This document shows positions 21,764 through 33,460 of a stretch of DNA of 64,000 nt, in pieces. Below the pieces are notes generated by a model. The model was not told the DNA's origin. It searched no databases and saw only the letters and a program-made list of their open reading frames with translations. The position numbers were made by a program, and so were the translations under genes. This DNA comes from Rhizopus sp. PT2906 (Eukaryota > Mucoromycota > Mucoromycetes > Mucorales > Rhizopodaceae), in assembly GCA_025529335.1 (NCBI GenBank), contig JAMYHX010000035.1, forward strand, positions 62,001 to 126,000, in the 5' to 3' direction. The stretch's first letter is position 1. Every line of letters begins with the position of its first letter.

Positions 21764-22623
21764 AAATAAAATATAAACTATTGATACTATGATTCTTATA
21801 ATGCTGTTGATATGTCTTGTTCAATATACACTGCTTAAGGGGAAGGGGGAGTGTCTAACGCGCATGAACCGTCACTTTATACATAATTTCCATAAATTTT
21901 CATACAATGCTATATTCAGATAATATGTTCTTAATATAGGATTAATGACTATTGACAACTGTAAGCCAAAAAAAGTAAACCGAACTGGGCATACATCAGA
22001 TGTTATAGCCAAGACACATATATAAATACATATGTATATAGAGAGTCTACTTTACATATTAGCCATAGAGAAATGCAGAAAGGGTATATATTGGTCACTT
22101 TAACTATTAGTTAGCACATTGTTTGTTGCACATAGCTAGATGATAGGACGTATGAACCATACAAAGGTAAAGAAGGGAAGACCGTCCATTTCGTAAGGTT
22201 AAATACGCCAAGTATTTGTTTGAGTCATGCACTGTAACAGAAAGAGGGCCATCAACAAAAAGATGTATTGAATTACTGGACCCAAAATCATAATTAGATA
22301 ATCCCAGTTGTCACTTGAAGATATGAATAAAAGATTTAAAGCAAACACTCAAACAACAATTGAATAGTAGTCGCTGTTCATCACGGGCTTTTGTTTTATA
22401 TCAAAGCACATGACATACGCCTCCTACCCAATATACACTTTAGGACACACAAACGCCAACATAGAAAGCCAGAATCACCTCGAATCTCTATAGGTTTTTT
22501 TTTGTTCACGTCAAAATACAGAATATAGAGGAACCAAGTGTTATCAAAGAAAGAGAGTTGAGTTTACTACAAGTGTGATAGTGTCTGATGACTCTATGAC
22601 CATTCTGAAAATGTTGCTATTGC

Positions 22624-22664
<41 letters not shown>

Positions 22665-22757
22665 CACCTGGTTCGTTAGGTAAACAAAAGTACAATCCTT
22701 TTTTATTTGGGTATATATAGATCAAGCGGATGCGTATGAGGCAAGCCATATGTTTTC
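21764..22757. other. intergenic between two 3' ends, with (GA)n microsatellite
   Basis: About 1 kb between the CCCH gene and DSN1, which are convergent. It contains a GA repeat at about 22,629-22,664. I see no gene in it. Confidence 0.6.
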
Positions 22758-24260
22758 TTATGACCAACTTTCATCCATTTGTTCACCATAACTCAGGTCA
22801 TTCTGCTTATTATCCTTCACTTCTTTTCGTTTTTGGTTCACTAATGCTAATAGCAGTTTATGACCAACTTTATTCCGAATCTTTTTGATCTTTTCTTCAG
22901 TGTCTTCAAAGCATCTTGGTATAGTACTCTCTTCGTAATCTTCGTATGCTATTCGACTTGTCGTTGCGATTAGCTTCTGTCCAACAATATGATGGATTCG
23001 TTCAAGAGACTCTTTGGCTCGCATTTGAAACACATCTGCCGTATGTAGCATTTGTCGAGCATAACAGATTTGATACCCAATATTTCCAAGATCATTAGTT
23101 ATACGTGGCACTTCTACAGGTCTTAATGCTTCTTCAACAATTGCAGGTGAATGCTCTAATTCTTGCAAATAATCATCCTCAGAGTCGAATTGACTGTCTA
23201 AGTCTATTGAACTTTGATCTACAGTTCTTGCATGGTATTCGTACAATTTTCTAGTAGCTCTTCGCCACTCTTCTTCCTCTCTCTTTAAGCTATATCACAT
23301 GTATTATTATAAAGTTTTTCTCTGATCTAATGAATTCTTACCAATCAATTGCATATTCTAGCCTTTTTATCTTTTCTTGATTTTTTACATTTCTTGGGTT
23401 CGGTCTCTTTTTTACTTCCATTGTAGGATTTGTGGTCACCCAAGACAAGGGGACTTCACCATTGGCAAGCAAGTCCAAGAACTTTAACTTTAGTTGATAC
23501 GAAATGGCTTTTATCTCACTTTCTTCTTTACTTAAACTGGGGTATCTCAAGGTAGATTCTCTTCGTAACTCCTCTTTTGCTGCCCAATAAATAATTTGCC
23601 TCAGTTTTGCAGCATTATCAAGATTTTTAGGTATATATTTATACAATGATCCAGAGGAAACATTAGGAGGTAGTGATGTTTCTAAAAGAGACTATCAGAC
23701 CTATGTATATGTGTATATTAACTATACTTTTCTACCTTCAAGATGAATACGACTGCTGGTGGATATAATTTCAGAGGCACCAGAAATGTCTAAATTACTT
23801 TGGTCATCAAGGTACAAAGAAGAATCATCGTCATCGTCTAGATCTTCTTCTTGTTCAGGAGTACTTGGTGGATTTGCTATTGATAAGGATATTTCGTGAC
23901 GCATTGAAGGTAGTTGTCTTCCGTCAATGGGCGTTTTCGGTATCGCATGTAATGATTGAAATCCACTCAACTAGTTTAAATGTTAATAATTTTGCAAAGT
24001 AAAATAGATACACAGCACATACTGGTAAGCCATTGTCATGCATCACTTTTGCTCTTTTATAAGTGAGGCCAGATCTTTTATCGACATTGATAGACACTGT
24101 TTTATAGACAAAGAAAGTTCAATGAATACATATATGTTGAGCCTATATTATAAAAGTATTTGCATACCCTGTGAGTCTCCCTAAGTTCAAACATTGATTA
24201 GTAAATGGATCATTTATTTGATTTGGTATAAAGTTTTATTACTTTGTCAGATATTTCCAT
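22758..24260 (-). CDS. DSN1: kinetochore MIS12-complex subunit Dsn1/Mis13
   Basis: Six exons (24243-24260, 24168-24180, 24023-24096, 23736-23970, 23342-23681, 22758-23289) give 403 aa. The first two coding exons are tiny (18 and 13 nt). The joined sequence reads MEISDKGDSQVSINVDKRSG then LTYKRAKVMHDNGLP. An acidic Asp/Ser stretch follows, then the family core YKYIPKNLDNAAKLRQIIYW and KFLDLLANGEVPLSW, then KRLEYAIDC before LKREEEEWR and a coiled-coil C-terminus. Mis13 homologues link centromere proteins to the Ndc80 complex. The identification rests on the core pattern. It shares a 129-bp divergent promoter with the TMEM97-like gene. Confidence 0.8.
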
Positions 24261-24389
24261 TATGAAAAAGTAAACTGTAAAACACCGGTTGTTATTTTTT
24301 TTTTTTTTTTTTCAGAGGTGGATCTACCCTCAAGCTTATTCAAACGCCTCTTTAAAAAAAATACTGAATGATTGAGAATAAATTTTTAT

Positions 24390-25039
24390 ATGAAGCACCT
24401 TTTGAATTTATTCCAAGCAATGAAAAGTGCCTCAGTTGAATATGGTCGCATGGACCAGATTCTATATTACTATTTTATATCACATATTCCAATTACCTTA
24501 TTATTTGACTTACAAGCCATCTATCCTAAAACTTGGGTTCCTCAACTTCTCCTTGACACAAACACTCGTTATGTAGACATATTAAATGATCCATTTATGA
24601 ACGCTACTCTCAATACACACTTGTATTGGTTTAAATCCTTTGTTTTCTGTGAAGCATTCTTACAGCTTCCATTCTTTTTTATAGCCATTTATGGAATATC
24701 TCATAGTAACTAATTCTTCTTTTATGTGTCATTATTGCTAATATTTATATTTTAAAGGAAAACTTTGGATTCGTCTTCCATTGATCAGTAAGTTTTAATT
24801 TGTAAATACTTGATACCTATTTTAAACTAACCAAAATATAATCAGTTTATGGTGCACATGTATCAACTACAGTTATTCCTTGTCTTGCAGAAATTATGTT
24901 TGGGTCATTGTTGACGCGTTTCCAGCTGTTTGGGTTGCTTTGTCTTTATCTACCCTACTTCTTTATTCCTCTGTTTGGTGCCATAGACTCTTTTATGATG
25001 ATTTCCAAGATTTACTGTCTTCCTGACGCCAGTTTGTAG
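24390..25039 (+). CDS. TMEM97/EXPERA-domain membrane protein
   Basis: Three exons (24390-24705, 24758-24787, 24846-25039) give about 179 aa; the Met at 24,420 is an alternative start. The sequence follows TMEM97 (sigma-2 receptor) closely: YYYFISHIPITLLFDLQAIY, YWFKSFVFCEAFLQLPFFFI, KLWIRLPLIIYGAHVSTTVI and a last span LYLPYFFIPLFGAIDSFMM. Four transmembrane segments are expected in the ER. The animal protein binds sterols and affects NPC1 and cholesterol traffic; the EXPERA fold is shared with emopamil-binding sterol isomerases. The acidic residues within the spans (FDLQ, CE) are kept. Confidence 0.9.
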
Positions 25040-25485
25040 TCTTTTATACAAATATAAAAGAAATATATATCTTTTAACAAGAGAGAAAGCCATTAGACAT
25101 CATCTACCTAATCACTTGTAAAAAAGCAACAGACTTTCAAAGTGGGTTTTTGACCAAGTGTTTGCTTTTTTTTTTCTTTCGAATGATATGTACCTCTTTT
25201 TGTTTCTTTCTATTTAAAGCTCTGAATAAAAAAGCGTGGCTCAGAGCTAGCACCATATCTAGAATCGAAATGGAGGGCAATCTGACCGTATTCATCCCGC
25301 TTACAGTGCTTCCACTCTCATTTTACCGATTTTTTGAAAATTCTACCCACTTTTTTTGAGACTAATTTGGCCAAGTGAGTAACATAACTGACTATTTTAT
25401 TCTGATGTATAAATGGTTTGATTTGTATGATTATATAAGATTTAATCTTATCCATGGACAATAATATCTGCCCTCTTTTTTTTTA
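25040..25485. other. intergenic, no gene seen
   Basis: AT-rich flank downstream of the TMEM97-like gene. It holds only short, unsupported reading frames. Confidence 0.5.
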
Positions 25486-25865
25486 GGTCAACACTAAATG
25501 TACTAGAAAATGCGCTTAAAAATAGGCCAATACTACGGATGCTACATATGTTATAACTTCACATTATCAAAGCTCTGCTTAACCTAAGGCTGTCCAGTTC
25601 ACACTCTCTGACATAAAATGTGAATTACACGCGTTCTTGCATCTTTGTTGATAGAACTGACAACAAAAAATTAGAATGTAAAAATAACTTTTCTTTTTTT
25701 CCCTCTCTCTTCTTCTTGAAAAGAGCCAACCCAAGACGGTAACTTCATAAAGTTATGTTTAGCGTGGCATCATGAGCTGGAAAGTTTGTTGGGCTGCATC
25801 ATAGGTAATGGGTGGAGGTAGCTCCCGTAGTACCAGTCTAGTTTCTGGTGCATGTAGTGTTTCCC
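25486..25865. mobile_element. long-form inverted-repeat (MITE-like) element
   Basis: 380 bp, starting GGTCAACACTAAATGTACTA and ending GGTGCATGTAGTGTTTCCC. It is flanked by a T-rich 8-mer on both sides (TTTTTTTA / TTTTTTTT), compatible with an 8-bp duplication. It is the inverted-orientation counterpart of the 19.1-kb copy, and shares the TCTTTGTTGATAGAACTGAC block with all other copies. Non-coding. Confidence 0.75.
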
Positions 25866-26912
25866 TTTTTTTTTTTCGAGATCCATTTTACGTCCATTTG
25901 TACTCATACCTCTGTACTGTATCTCGCTGCATTTTGCCATGCTCTCCGCCGCTCAGGCTTCTTGCTGGATATACGGACTAAAATTCACTGAAGAAAACGC
26001 CCGTTTGGGTTTGCAAAAACTACGTAATGCCGAATTGATTCCTGTCCTGATTGTACATGGCGATCCGACTTGTCCTATGGATGTTTCTCAAACAAAATAT
26101 GACATGGAACCGTGAAGGCTTGTATTGTTGGTTGGCAACACTACACAGCCGCCTTTTCTCTTTTTGCTCAAGATAAGTTTTTTTTATATAAAACTTACTC
26201 AGCAAGGTGATGATTGTGTGCTCAAGGATTTCTATGCAATCTCTTTCTATGATGCCCAATACGTGTCCTGAACTGACAGCGGTCGTTCGTTTCATCACTC
26301 AACTAGAGGCTTTCAGGCAGCCAAAAGGAGAGTTATGGACATTCGATTGGAATCTTTACAGGGGGCTAGTTATCTAAGATCACAGTTATGCCAGATTGTT
26401 AATGATGCTTCCTGCCGTCTGGTTGGCGCAACAAAGTACATGAGCTAGTTGACAATTGACAAGGCTCAGCTAATGCATACCCCAATAGTACGTCTGTTAC
26501 TGCGGATCTTTGAAGGCTGCTTGGTGTTTGATGGTCTAATGATTTTTATGAGTGCCTGGTCCCTTGTTCTGATGGTCAATGGCCGGCCTGAAGAACGTTG
26601 TCACAGCAGCGATTAGAACCTTTAAGAGTCTTTTGGCACCGTTGCTGACCTTTTTTTCTTCTTCTCTTTCAGTCTTTCTTTAGTGCAAAACATTGGCTTT
26701 TGGGAATAATCTTTAAATAAATTTTTTTTAAAATGACTTTTACTATTGTCTTTATATTGAAAATTAACACTTTTTTTAAATCCCATAAGTTACTATATTA
26801 AAGATATGCGCAGCATCAAAACTGTATCAATGCCCAATGGATACATTCACACCCTTATTTACGCATTGTTGACCAAATTAACACTGAGAAGCTCACACAG
26901 ACCGATGCTACA
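25866..26912. other. degraded coding-like sequence, unidentified
   Basis: From about 25,940 a reading frame runs MLSAAQASCWIYGLKFTEEN for some 58 codons before a stop. Further open scraps follow in shifting frames to about 26,640. This looks like a decayed transposon or repeat-family gene, but I recognise no domain. Confidence 0.3.
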
Positions 26913-27251
26913 GTGGAATTAACAAGAATGGATTTAGTGAGTGCAGAACAAAAGTTTGTCAAGGGCTATCTATGGTTTAATTCAGAAACTACTCAGGCTA
27001 CTATACGAGGGGATGTCAACGAGGCTGAGCCCTACTCAAGGTTCATTGAGCCGTTCTTGTCCAGCCTCTTTGAGGATCCTGACCAGGGGTACTATTCCCG
27101 TTGGACGAATACTAGAATTCTTCAAACTAAGAAAAATTCTACCAATCCATCCGTGCAACTTCCTGATCTCTGCAAAACGAAGTCTCGTGGCCTCAAATGG
27201 CATCATTTGTCGTATTTCTATGTTTATATCAAAGAAGATTACACCCTTTGA
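26913..27251 (+). pseudogene. unidentified repeat-family relic
   Basis: An open stretch of about 112 codons with phrases EAEPYSRFIEPFLSSLFEDP, YYSRWTNTRI and QLPDLCKTKSRGLKW. The Pro-Asp followed by a Gly-Leu-Lys-Trp segment could be the entry to a PD-(D/E)XK fold like that suggested for the relics at 7.6 and 18.4 kb, but no later ExK is present. No start codon context, introns or 3' half can be modelled. I do not assign a function. Confidence 0.3.
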
Positions 27252-27531
27252 CGTAATATAGCCAATACATATTTCATACACAAACCAAGATATTATTTCT
27301 AAGCTCATAGCATTACTTCATGGTATCTCTAGTCTGCAGTAACTGATGACGCGTCGTATGATATAACTCACTAGATGTTTGGCAACATTTATTCTTACAT
27401 ATAAAGGGGTCAGTTTCCCTTTTTACCACAAATCTCTTTTTCGTTTCATAAAATAATTACAAAAGGCTTTATTCCATCTTGTTGTATTCTTATGCTTTAG
27501 AGGTAAACTATTTATTTGACAATATCACAAT

Positions 27532-28080
27532 ATGGCTTACCCTTCTAGCAAAAAGAAGAAATGGATTGCCGATTATGGCTTACAAACAGAAGTTGACATA
27601 ATGAAGTTTTTCACTGCAGAAATAAAAAAAGAAAAGACCAATGAAGCCATAATATCAAAAGGCTTGAAGAAGCCTGGAATATCGATGAGAGAATCAATCG
27701 ACAGAGCCAAGAGATATGGTTATCACAATGCTTCTGTTTGCAGCGCACTTGGTGACGGTAGACAATGTAGAGCATACATAGTAGTATAATTTATTAATAT
27801 TTTGTTATTAGGCACTTGGATTAATGTCTATTACATAGACTACAAGTTCCAAAAAATGTACCGAATGATCCACGTCGATGAGTACACTTTGCCAATAACA
27901 AAGAAAACATGTTTGTGGGCTTGCCGGCTATATTCAACATTCAACACAATCAAGGTAAAACTTGTATATTCTAAGATAAGCAGGTCTAATGAAATTCATA
28001 GCGACTGGTTGAAAAAAAAAAGGCTTCAATTCCATGAACACAAGAAGCAGCCAATATCAATATTTGGAAATCATGGATAG
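27532..28080 (+). CDS. hypothetical two-exon protein
   Basis: An ATG at 27,532 opens a frame that can be spliced at G|GTAGAC (about 27,758) to an acceptor TTATTAG at about 27,812. The product is about 160 aa: a Lys-rich N-terminus (MAYPSSKKKKWIADYG), LKKPGISMRESIDRAKRYGY, then TWINVYYIDYKFQKMYRMIH and TKKTCLWACRLYSTFNTIK. A further GT donor follows that point. I do not recognise the family. It could be an accessory gene or the remains of a repeat-family gene, and it lies in a repeat-rich island. Confidence 0.35.
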
Positions 28081-28492
28081 TTCTTATACTAAGGCAAGAT
28101 GCCGTTTGATCATGAATAGAACTTCTTTCAAAAGCTATTTTGTTACAAACCATATTAAAAAATGGCACCTATTTTTGAACTGAGTGCTGCCAAAAAAAAA
28201 AAGCAGCAGACAATGAGATATAATTTCCCCAAACTAACCAAATACAAATAGCGTATTGGATAACATCCCTGACACCACCAAGTCTTAGCTTACCATTTAT
28301 AATGATTAGTTTATCTCCCTCTACTAACCCACATTAGCTTGTATGCTTTCCCCCCCTCCATCCCCATCACATTATACGCCTCCACTTTGTTAGTGATAAA
28401 AGTAGTCACAAAGACGGTCACTGCTCCTTTTTATATATTCAAAAGGAAAAAAGAAAAAAAAAAATACTTTTATTACAAACATATTTAGATCA

Positions 28493-29335
28493 ATGGATGT
28501 CACAGAGATTTTAAGTGCTCATGAGGCCAAAGTGTAAGTGAAGAAGTTGCTTATATTGAAAGAGTTGAGAACAGAGATACTGAACATTTTCATAGTCAAT
28601 CAATAACTGTTGAAAAGCCTGTGCCTCTTGATTACGATCTCAATCTGTTAAGTACCTTTGACATCAATCCTTTTGACGAAAAGAAGCTCAAGTAAGCATC
28701 AATTAAAAGAATGTCTTTAATTATTTACTCATGTATTTCACAGGGATAAAAGCCAACTTGAAAGCTATTTAAAAGAATTAACCAGAGACAATACGCAATT
28801 GTTAATTAATGAACTCTTTAAACTTCCTGTGACAAGTTCAGACACAGGTGTGCTGGCTACCTTACCAGATAGAAAAACCGTGCTACCCAGAGAGAAACCA
28901 CTTCCCAAAGACAAGCCACTTACCCGATGGGAGAAGTTTGCCAAGGCCAAGGGCATCACAAAGAAGAAGAAGGAGAGAATGGTGTACAATGAAGAAACTG
29001 GAAAATACGAACCTCGTTGGGGTTATAAGGCTAAGAATAAGGATGAAGTTGCTGATGATTGGCTTATTCCTGTGCCTGATAATGCCGATCCTATGGAAGA
29101 TCAATATCAAAAGGCTCGTGAAGCTAAGAAGGCTCGTGTGGAAAAGAATAACAAGCGACAACGCCGAAATCAAGAAGAGTCTGCTGCTGCTATCATAGCT
29201 GGAAAGAAAGATATCAAGGAGTTGAAGAAGACAGAGTTACAGGCTGCTATTGCTGCAGCAAAGCAATCAACTGCCAGTTTAGGCAAATTTGATAAGCCAG
29301 TTAGTGTGAAGAAGCCCAAGAAGAAGAGTAAATAA
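28493..29335 (+). CDS. RRS1: ribosome biogenesis regulatory protein Rrs1
   Basis: Three exons (28493-28533, 28596-28691, 28744-29335) give 242 aa. The N-terminus joins to TVEKPVPLDYDLNLLSTFDI then NPFDEKKLK. The core has LLINELFKLP, LPDRKTVLPREKPLPKDKPL and TRWEKFAKAKGI. A basic segment carries VYNEETGKYEPRWGYKAKNK and then DDWLIPVP, and the C-terminus is Lys-rich and nucleolar-like. Rrs1 with Rpf2 recruits the 5S RNP (5S rRNA, uL18, uL5) to pre-60S particles. Length and motif order match the family. The gene is convergent with the PHD-finger gene, 117 bp away. Confidence 0.94.
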
Positions 29336-29452
29336 ACAAACTGTGTAAATATAAGCTATGCTACCCTCATTTTTAAATTAAGCGTTGTTCCCTTATTCTT
29401 TATATCATAATAAAGAGGCCATCTGTTCCCCTCTTCTTTTATCATTTTGGTT

Positions 29453-30770
29453 CTATGGCTTTAATGTTTTATTCAAATAAGTAACCGCTTCTTCTTCTCT
29501 TTTTCTTTTTGCTGAAGGCGGCGGTGGCATCTGAGGAATAGGCAAGTTCTTTGCTCGACAACATGCTCGACAGTACCAAGGATCAATATCTTTTTCGTAG
29601 TTTTGAATAGGAGGATCCTCACATAGCTGATGAACTCCATTTTCGCAAGATTCACAGATAAATATATCGTTAACGTCATTTACAATGTCTTCAATACCAC
29701 AGTGTATGCATATTGCATTCTCTTCCTGTGCGGAGTCTGCATAGGCGTAATCCTCATCAAACGAAAAGTCTTCCCAAGTGATTTGCTGGTCATTATTCTC
29801 TGGCGCTGTCTGTTGATTATCATGTTCTGTCTCATCTTGCAGAGGCATCGTTAATACGTCTTGATTGCCGTAGAATAAGTAAACAGGTCTATAGTCTTTT
29901 GAAAATTCGCTTTGTGTTAACGCTCCTGTTGTCTCTGTGCCTTGGATATCTGCTAACGCTTGTTCACAGGTAATCTACTCTGTGTGTGTAAATAAACAGA
30001 ATTATTAGATGGCTTGACTGTTTCTTACCTTCTTTTCTTCATCTGAACCTAATATTCGCCATGATATACCTTCAGGCGACTCTATATAATCTCTAAGGTA
30101 CAAGCACCACGAGGTTCCATCGTACCGCACCAGGAGAGCACCCATTAGATTATATTCTGCACTGTCTACGCTGACACTCTCTTTCTCAAACTCAGTCATG
30201 TCTCGTTCAAACTGTTCGAGTCGTAAGTTGAGCAACTGTTGCAAGACAGCGTACTCGGGTGTGTTGTGCGTTTCTTTGAAATAGTCTTTGGTATCTTGTA
30301 ATAGTTTATCAATAGGAATGAATTGACCATTGTAGTTATAACTGCACTTGCTGTTGAATAATCCTGCTTTGCCCTGTATTAAAAGTTGCACATCTTTTCT
30401 TGCCTTTGTTGAAAGAAAAAGAAGATGTCAATGTTCAAGGTGTGTTTATTCTTTTTTTTTTCTTTACTGTTTCTGAATCAAGAAGGAATCTTAGTCCAGT
30501 AAGTTGATGTGATTTCTTCTGAATAGCCATTTCCCAGTCTCTCTCATTCCGTACTTCATAATATTCCCAACGTCTCTGCTTGCTGTTATTACTGGCCATT
30601 TGACAATGATTTAAAAATCCGTTTAGATCAGCTGTGTGTCCATACTTGTGCAGTCCAGCTGCAATGAGGGCTAGTAAGTCTAATTGCTCATCATGTGGAA
30701 TAGTATGTAACTGTAAAAGAATGCGTGCAAGTAATGTCACAGGAATGGTTCGAATCTGGAGACCGTCCAT
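29453..30770 (-). CDS. PHD-finger protein of unknown role
   Basis: Three exons (30468-30770, 30029-30403, 29453-29974) give 399 aa. The last ~120 residues hold a PHD-type Cys4-His-Cys3 finger: CIHCG, FICESCENGVHQLCEDPP, DPWYCRACC. A basic KRKREEE tail follows. The middle has MGALLVRYDGTSWCLYLRDY, SDEEKKITCEQALADIQG and FSKDYRPVYLFYG, which recall the C-terminal strands of ubiquitin-specific proteases, but no catalytic Cys or His box is seen. PHD fingers read histone H3 tails. I infer a nuclear chromatin reader, complex unknown. The gene starts within 1.1 kb of the ESA1-like acetyltransferase. Confidence 0.75.
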
Positions 30771-31827
30771 TATTGTTTAAAAAAGGGAAACGTGGAAACT
30801 ATTTAAATAGCCTGCGTGGCTTAAAACACGCTCACTTGTCTGTGATAGACGACGATAGAATTAAACTTGCTCTTCCTTCGTCTTCCTTCTCCTACTTATT
30901 TTTTTATGTCTATATTCATAGCTAGAAAGAGATCATTCTTTGTTAATAGACATATGCACCTATGTTTAGACACAACCATTTAGTTGTATTACATGTATAG
31001 CAAACGTTATTATAGAATCCTCGTGATGCCAAAGAGTGCTAGTGGAACTCAAAGAAAGGCATCACAATTCAATGAAAAGACGGGATATGAATTGATCAGT
31101 GTCCTGTAAGTTGATATTATCTTAAAAACCATTACTTGATCCCAACTAAAGGATCATAGCAAAACCATCATTGGTCATTTATTCGATTAAAAGGTTGAAA
31201 AAGAAGAAACGAAAATGATAAACCTAATAGTGATATATTTTGAATTTTAGCATTATACATTGAATACTATAGATATAATTAAACAGACACTCAGTGATAA
31301 AGAAAAGCATGAAGCGAAAGGTTCAAGAAGAAATTGATCAGATGAAGTGACACCTTCCCTCAAAGTAAAGCTGGTTCCAACTTGAAGATATAAAGCTAAA
31401 AAATGAAAACTGAATGAACCTTTATTATTATCATTCAAAGAATAATAAACATAGTGTACTTTGCATAAAATTACTGGCAGGACCAGATGATGCTAAAATG
31501 TTGACCAAGCTAGTACACGTGATCTTTATATAAGTGAAAGAACTATGCTACTAAATTATCATTTGCGCGCTGAAATTGCATCCATTCACACAAATTTCAT
31601 TAGTGCAGACAATTCTATAAGGCTATCAAACCCATATGTCCCACTTTTTAAACACATGATATTTCGAATCACTATTTTGGATAAAAAAATATGTTTCTTC
31701 AAGGACTTAATACAGAGCTCATTTTTTTAAAGTGGTTGTAAATTCGGACATTGAAATCGTCTGTATCTTTGCATACAAGATGTTTTTTTTTTCTCTTTTC
31801 TTCTTTAATTATTTTTTGCTCTCCCTC
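30771..31827. other. intergenic with coding-like scraps
   Basis: At 31,026 an ATG opens MPKSASGTQRKASQFNEKTG and runs to a GTAAGT-like donor near 31,108. A separate open stretch at 31,545-31,730 contains FISADNSIRLSNPYVPLF. They may be exons of one decayed small gene or a repeat-family relic. No full model can be built. The 3' end holds the promoter and 5' UTR of the acetyltransferase. Confidence 0.3.
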
Positions 31828-33303
31828 ATGTCAGAAACCACGCCAGAAGCATCAGAACCATCAACACAAATAACAAGCGAAACCAACAGTTCCAACACAA
31901 CACCCAAACCAGAAAAATCTAATCTAGACTTGGAACAAGCAGCCATGGTTCAAAAGTTTTTAGCTGCGCCAGTAAATTGTAAATTATTTGTAGAAAAGAT
32001 CACAACTGTCAACGGCAAAGAAGACTCTGAGTTTCGTCGGGCTGAAGTTCTTTCGTCTCGAGACACACCAGGCAATGGATTAGAATATTATGTACATTAT
32101 GTCGAATTCAATAAGCGTCTAGACGAATGGGTGCCTATCAAACGTTTAGATCTAACAAGACCTATTGAATTTCCAGTAAAAAAGAATCTTAAACTTGAAG
32201 GTCAAAAGAAAGGCAGAGGAAGTAATCAGGGAACACCTCCTCCTGGCGCTTCAGGAAGAAAGAATAGGAAAAAGTTGGAAGAACAAGTCGATCAGGTTGT
32301 GCTAGGTAATGAGGACGAACATGGTCAGACAGTAGAAATGGAACTGGATGAAGAAGAAGAAGAAAAGAATACATTCTCAAAAGAAAACGAGATTGAAAAG
32401 TTGCGTACAGGAGGTTCAATGACACAGAGCGTAGCAGAAATTGCTCGAGTGAAAAACCTGAACAAGATACAGATTGGAAAGCATGAAGTCGAAACATGGT
32501 ATTTCTCACCTTATCCTATTGAATATGCTTATTGCGACACACTCTATATTTGTGAATTTTGTCTAAGCTACTATGCATCTCATAAACAGCTTGTTCGACA
32601 CAGGGCTCGATGTCAACTGTATCATCCACCAGGCAACGAAATCTATCGAAATGACGAAATCTCATTCTTTGAAATTGATGGACGCAAACAAAAAACATGG
32701 TGTAGAAACTTATGTCTGCTCTCAAAACTATTTCTGGATCACAAGACACTGTACTATGACGTTGATCCCTTCTTATTTTACTGCATGACAGAAAGAGACG
32801 AGAAAGGGTACCATCTTATCGGCTATTTTTCCAAAGAAAAGGAATCATCGGAAAATTACAATGTGGCATGTATTCTGACACTACCTCAATACCAGCGACT
32901 TGGTTATGGTCGACTACTGATTGCCTTTTCTTACGAACTATCAAAAGCAGAAGGAAGAACAGGTTCACCAGAGAAGCCACTATCAGATTTAGGTTTATTG
33001 TCTTATCGTGCATTTTGGACAGAAACTATTGTTGAATATTTACTAAAAGCAGAAGAGGAAGTGACGATTGAAGAAATTTCACAAAAGACATCGATTACCA
33101 CACAGGATATTCTACATACTCTACAAAACATTGGTGCACTTAAATATTACCGTGGACAACATATTATTTGTTTAGGAGATAAAGTAGTCGAGCAATGGAA
33201 GCGAAATGATGAAAAGAAGAGAAAGAGAAAGCGAGTGATTGTGCCAGAAAAGCTGGATTGGAAACCCCTTCATTTTACACCTTCACAATTACGGTTCCTA
33301 TAA
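31828..33303 (+). CDS. ESA1: MYST-family histone acetyltransferase (Esa1/Tip60/KAT5)
   Basis: A single exon of 491 aa from the ATG in MSETTPEASEPS; an in-frame ATG at 31,780 would add a hydrophobic leader that is unlikely. A chromo-barrel/Tudor-knot domain (VHYVEFNKRLDEWVPIKRLD) lies near residue 90. After an acidic linker, the MYST domain has a C2HC finger (YICEFCLSYYASHKQLVRHR...C), the acetyl-CoA loop region NVACILTLPQYQRLGYGRLL with the active-site Cys, and LSDLGLLSYRAFW. Esa1 is the catalytic subunit of NuA4, which acetylates H4, H2A and H2A.Z. The nearby ING gene could encode another subunit of such a complex. Confidence 0.94.
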   Translation: MSETTPEASEPSTQITSETNSSNTTPKPEKSNLDLEQAAMVQKFLAAPVNCKLFVEKITTVNGKEDSEFRRAEVLSSRDTPGNGLEYYVHYVEFNKRLDEWVPIKRLDLTRPIEFPVKKNLKLEGQKKGRGSNQGTPPPGASGRKNRKKLEEQVDQVVLGNEDEHGQTVEMELDEEEEEKNTFSKENEIEKLRTGGSMTQSVAEIARVKNLNKIQIGKHEVETWYFSPYPIEYAYCDTLYICEFCLSYYASHKQLVRHRARCQLYHPPGNEIYRNDEISFFEIDGRKQKTWCRNLCLLSKLFLDHKTLYYDVDPFLFYCMTERDEKGYHLIGYFSKEKESSENYNVACILTLPQYQRLGYGRLLIAFSYELSKAEGRTGSPEKPLSDLGLLSYRAFWTETIVEYLLKAEEEVTIEEISQKTSITTQDILHTLQNIGALKYYRGQHIICLGDKVVEQWKRNDEKKRKRKRVIVPEKLDWKPLHFTPSQLRFL

Positions 33304-33460
33304 TCTACAGTATTCGTACTTTAAATTCAAAATATGTTAATTTTTTGGACGAATCAAAACTAATTTTCAGATATTTGCTTACCTTTTTTGGACAAAAATA
33401 AAAAAGGAAATTCAGATACAAAAGGAAATTGATTACAGACAATTTTAAAAATAATAATTG

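Noticed and set aside
25150..25359. Plus-strand ORF after the TMEM97-like gene
   Set aside because: Phe/Leu-rich from T tracts, no start context, no family pattern.
31780..31827. Upstream in-frame ATG of the acetyltransferase with a hydrophobic leader
   Set aside because: The leader comes from a TTT-rich 5' UTR and would target a nuclear enzyme to membranes; the ATG at 31,828 fits the family.
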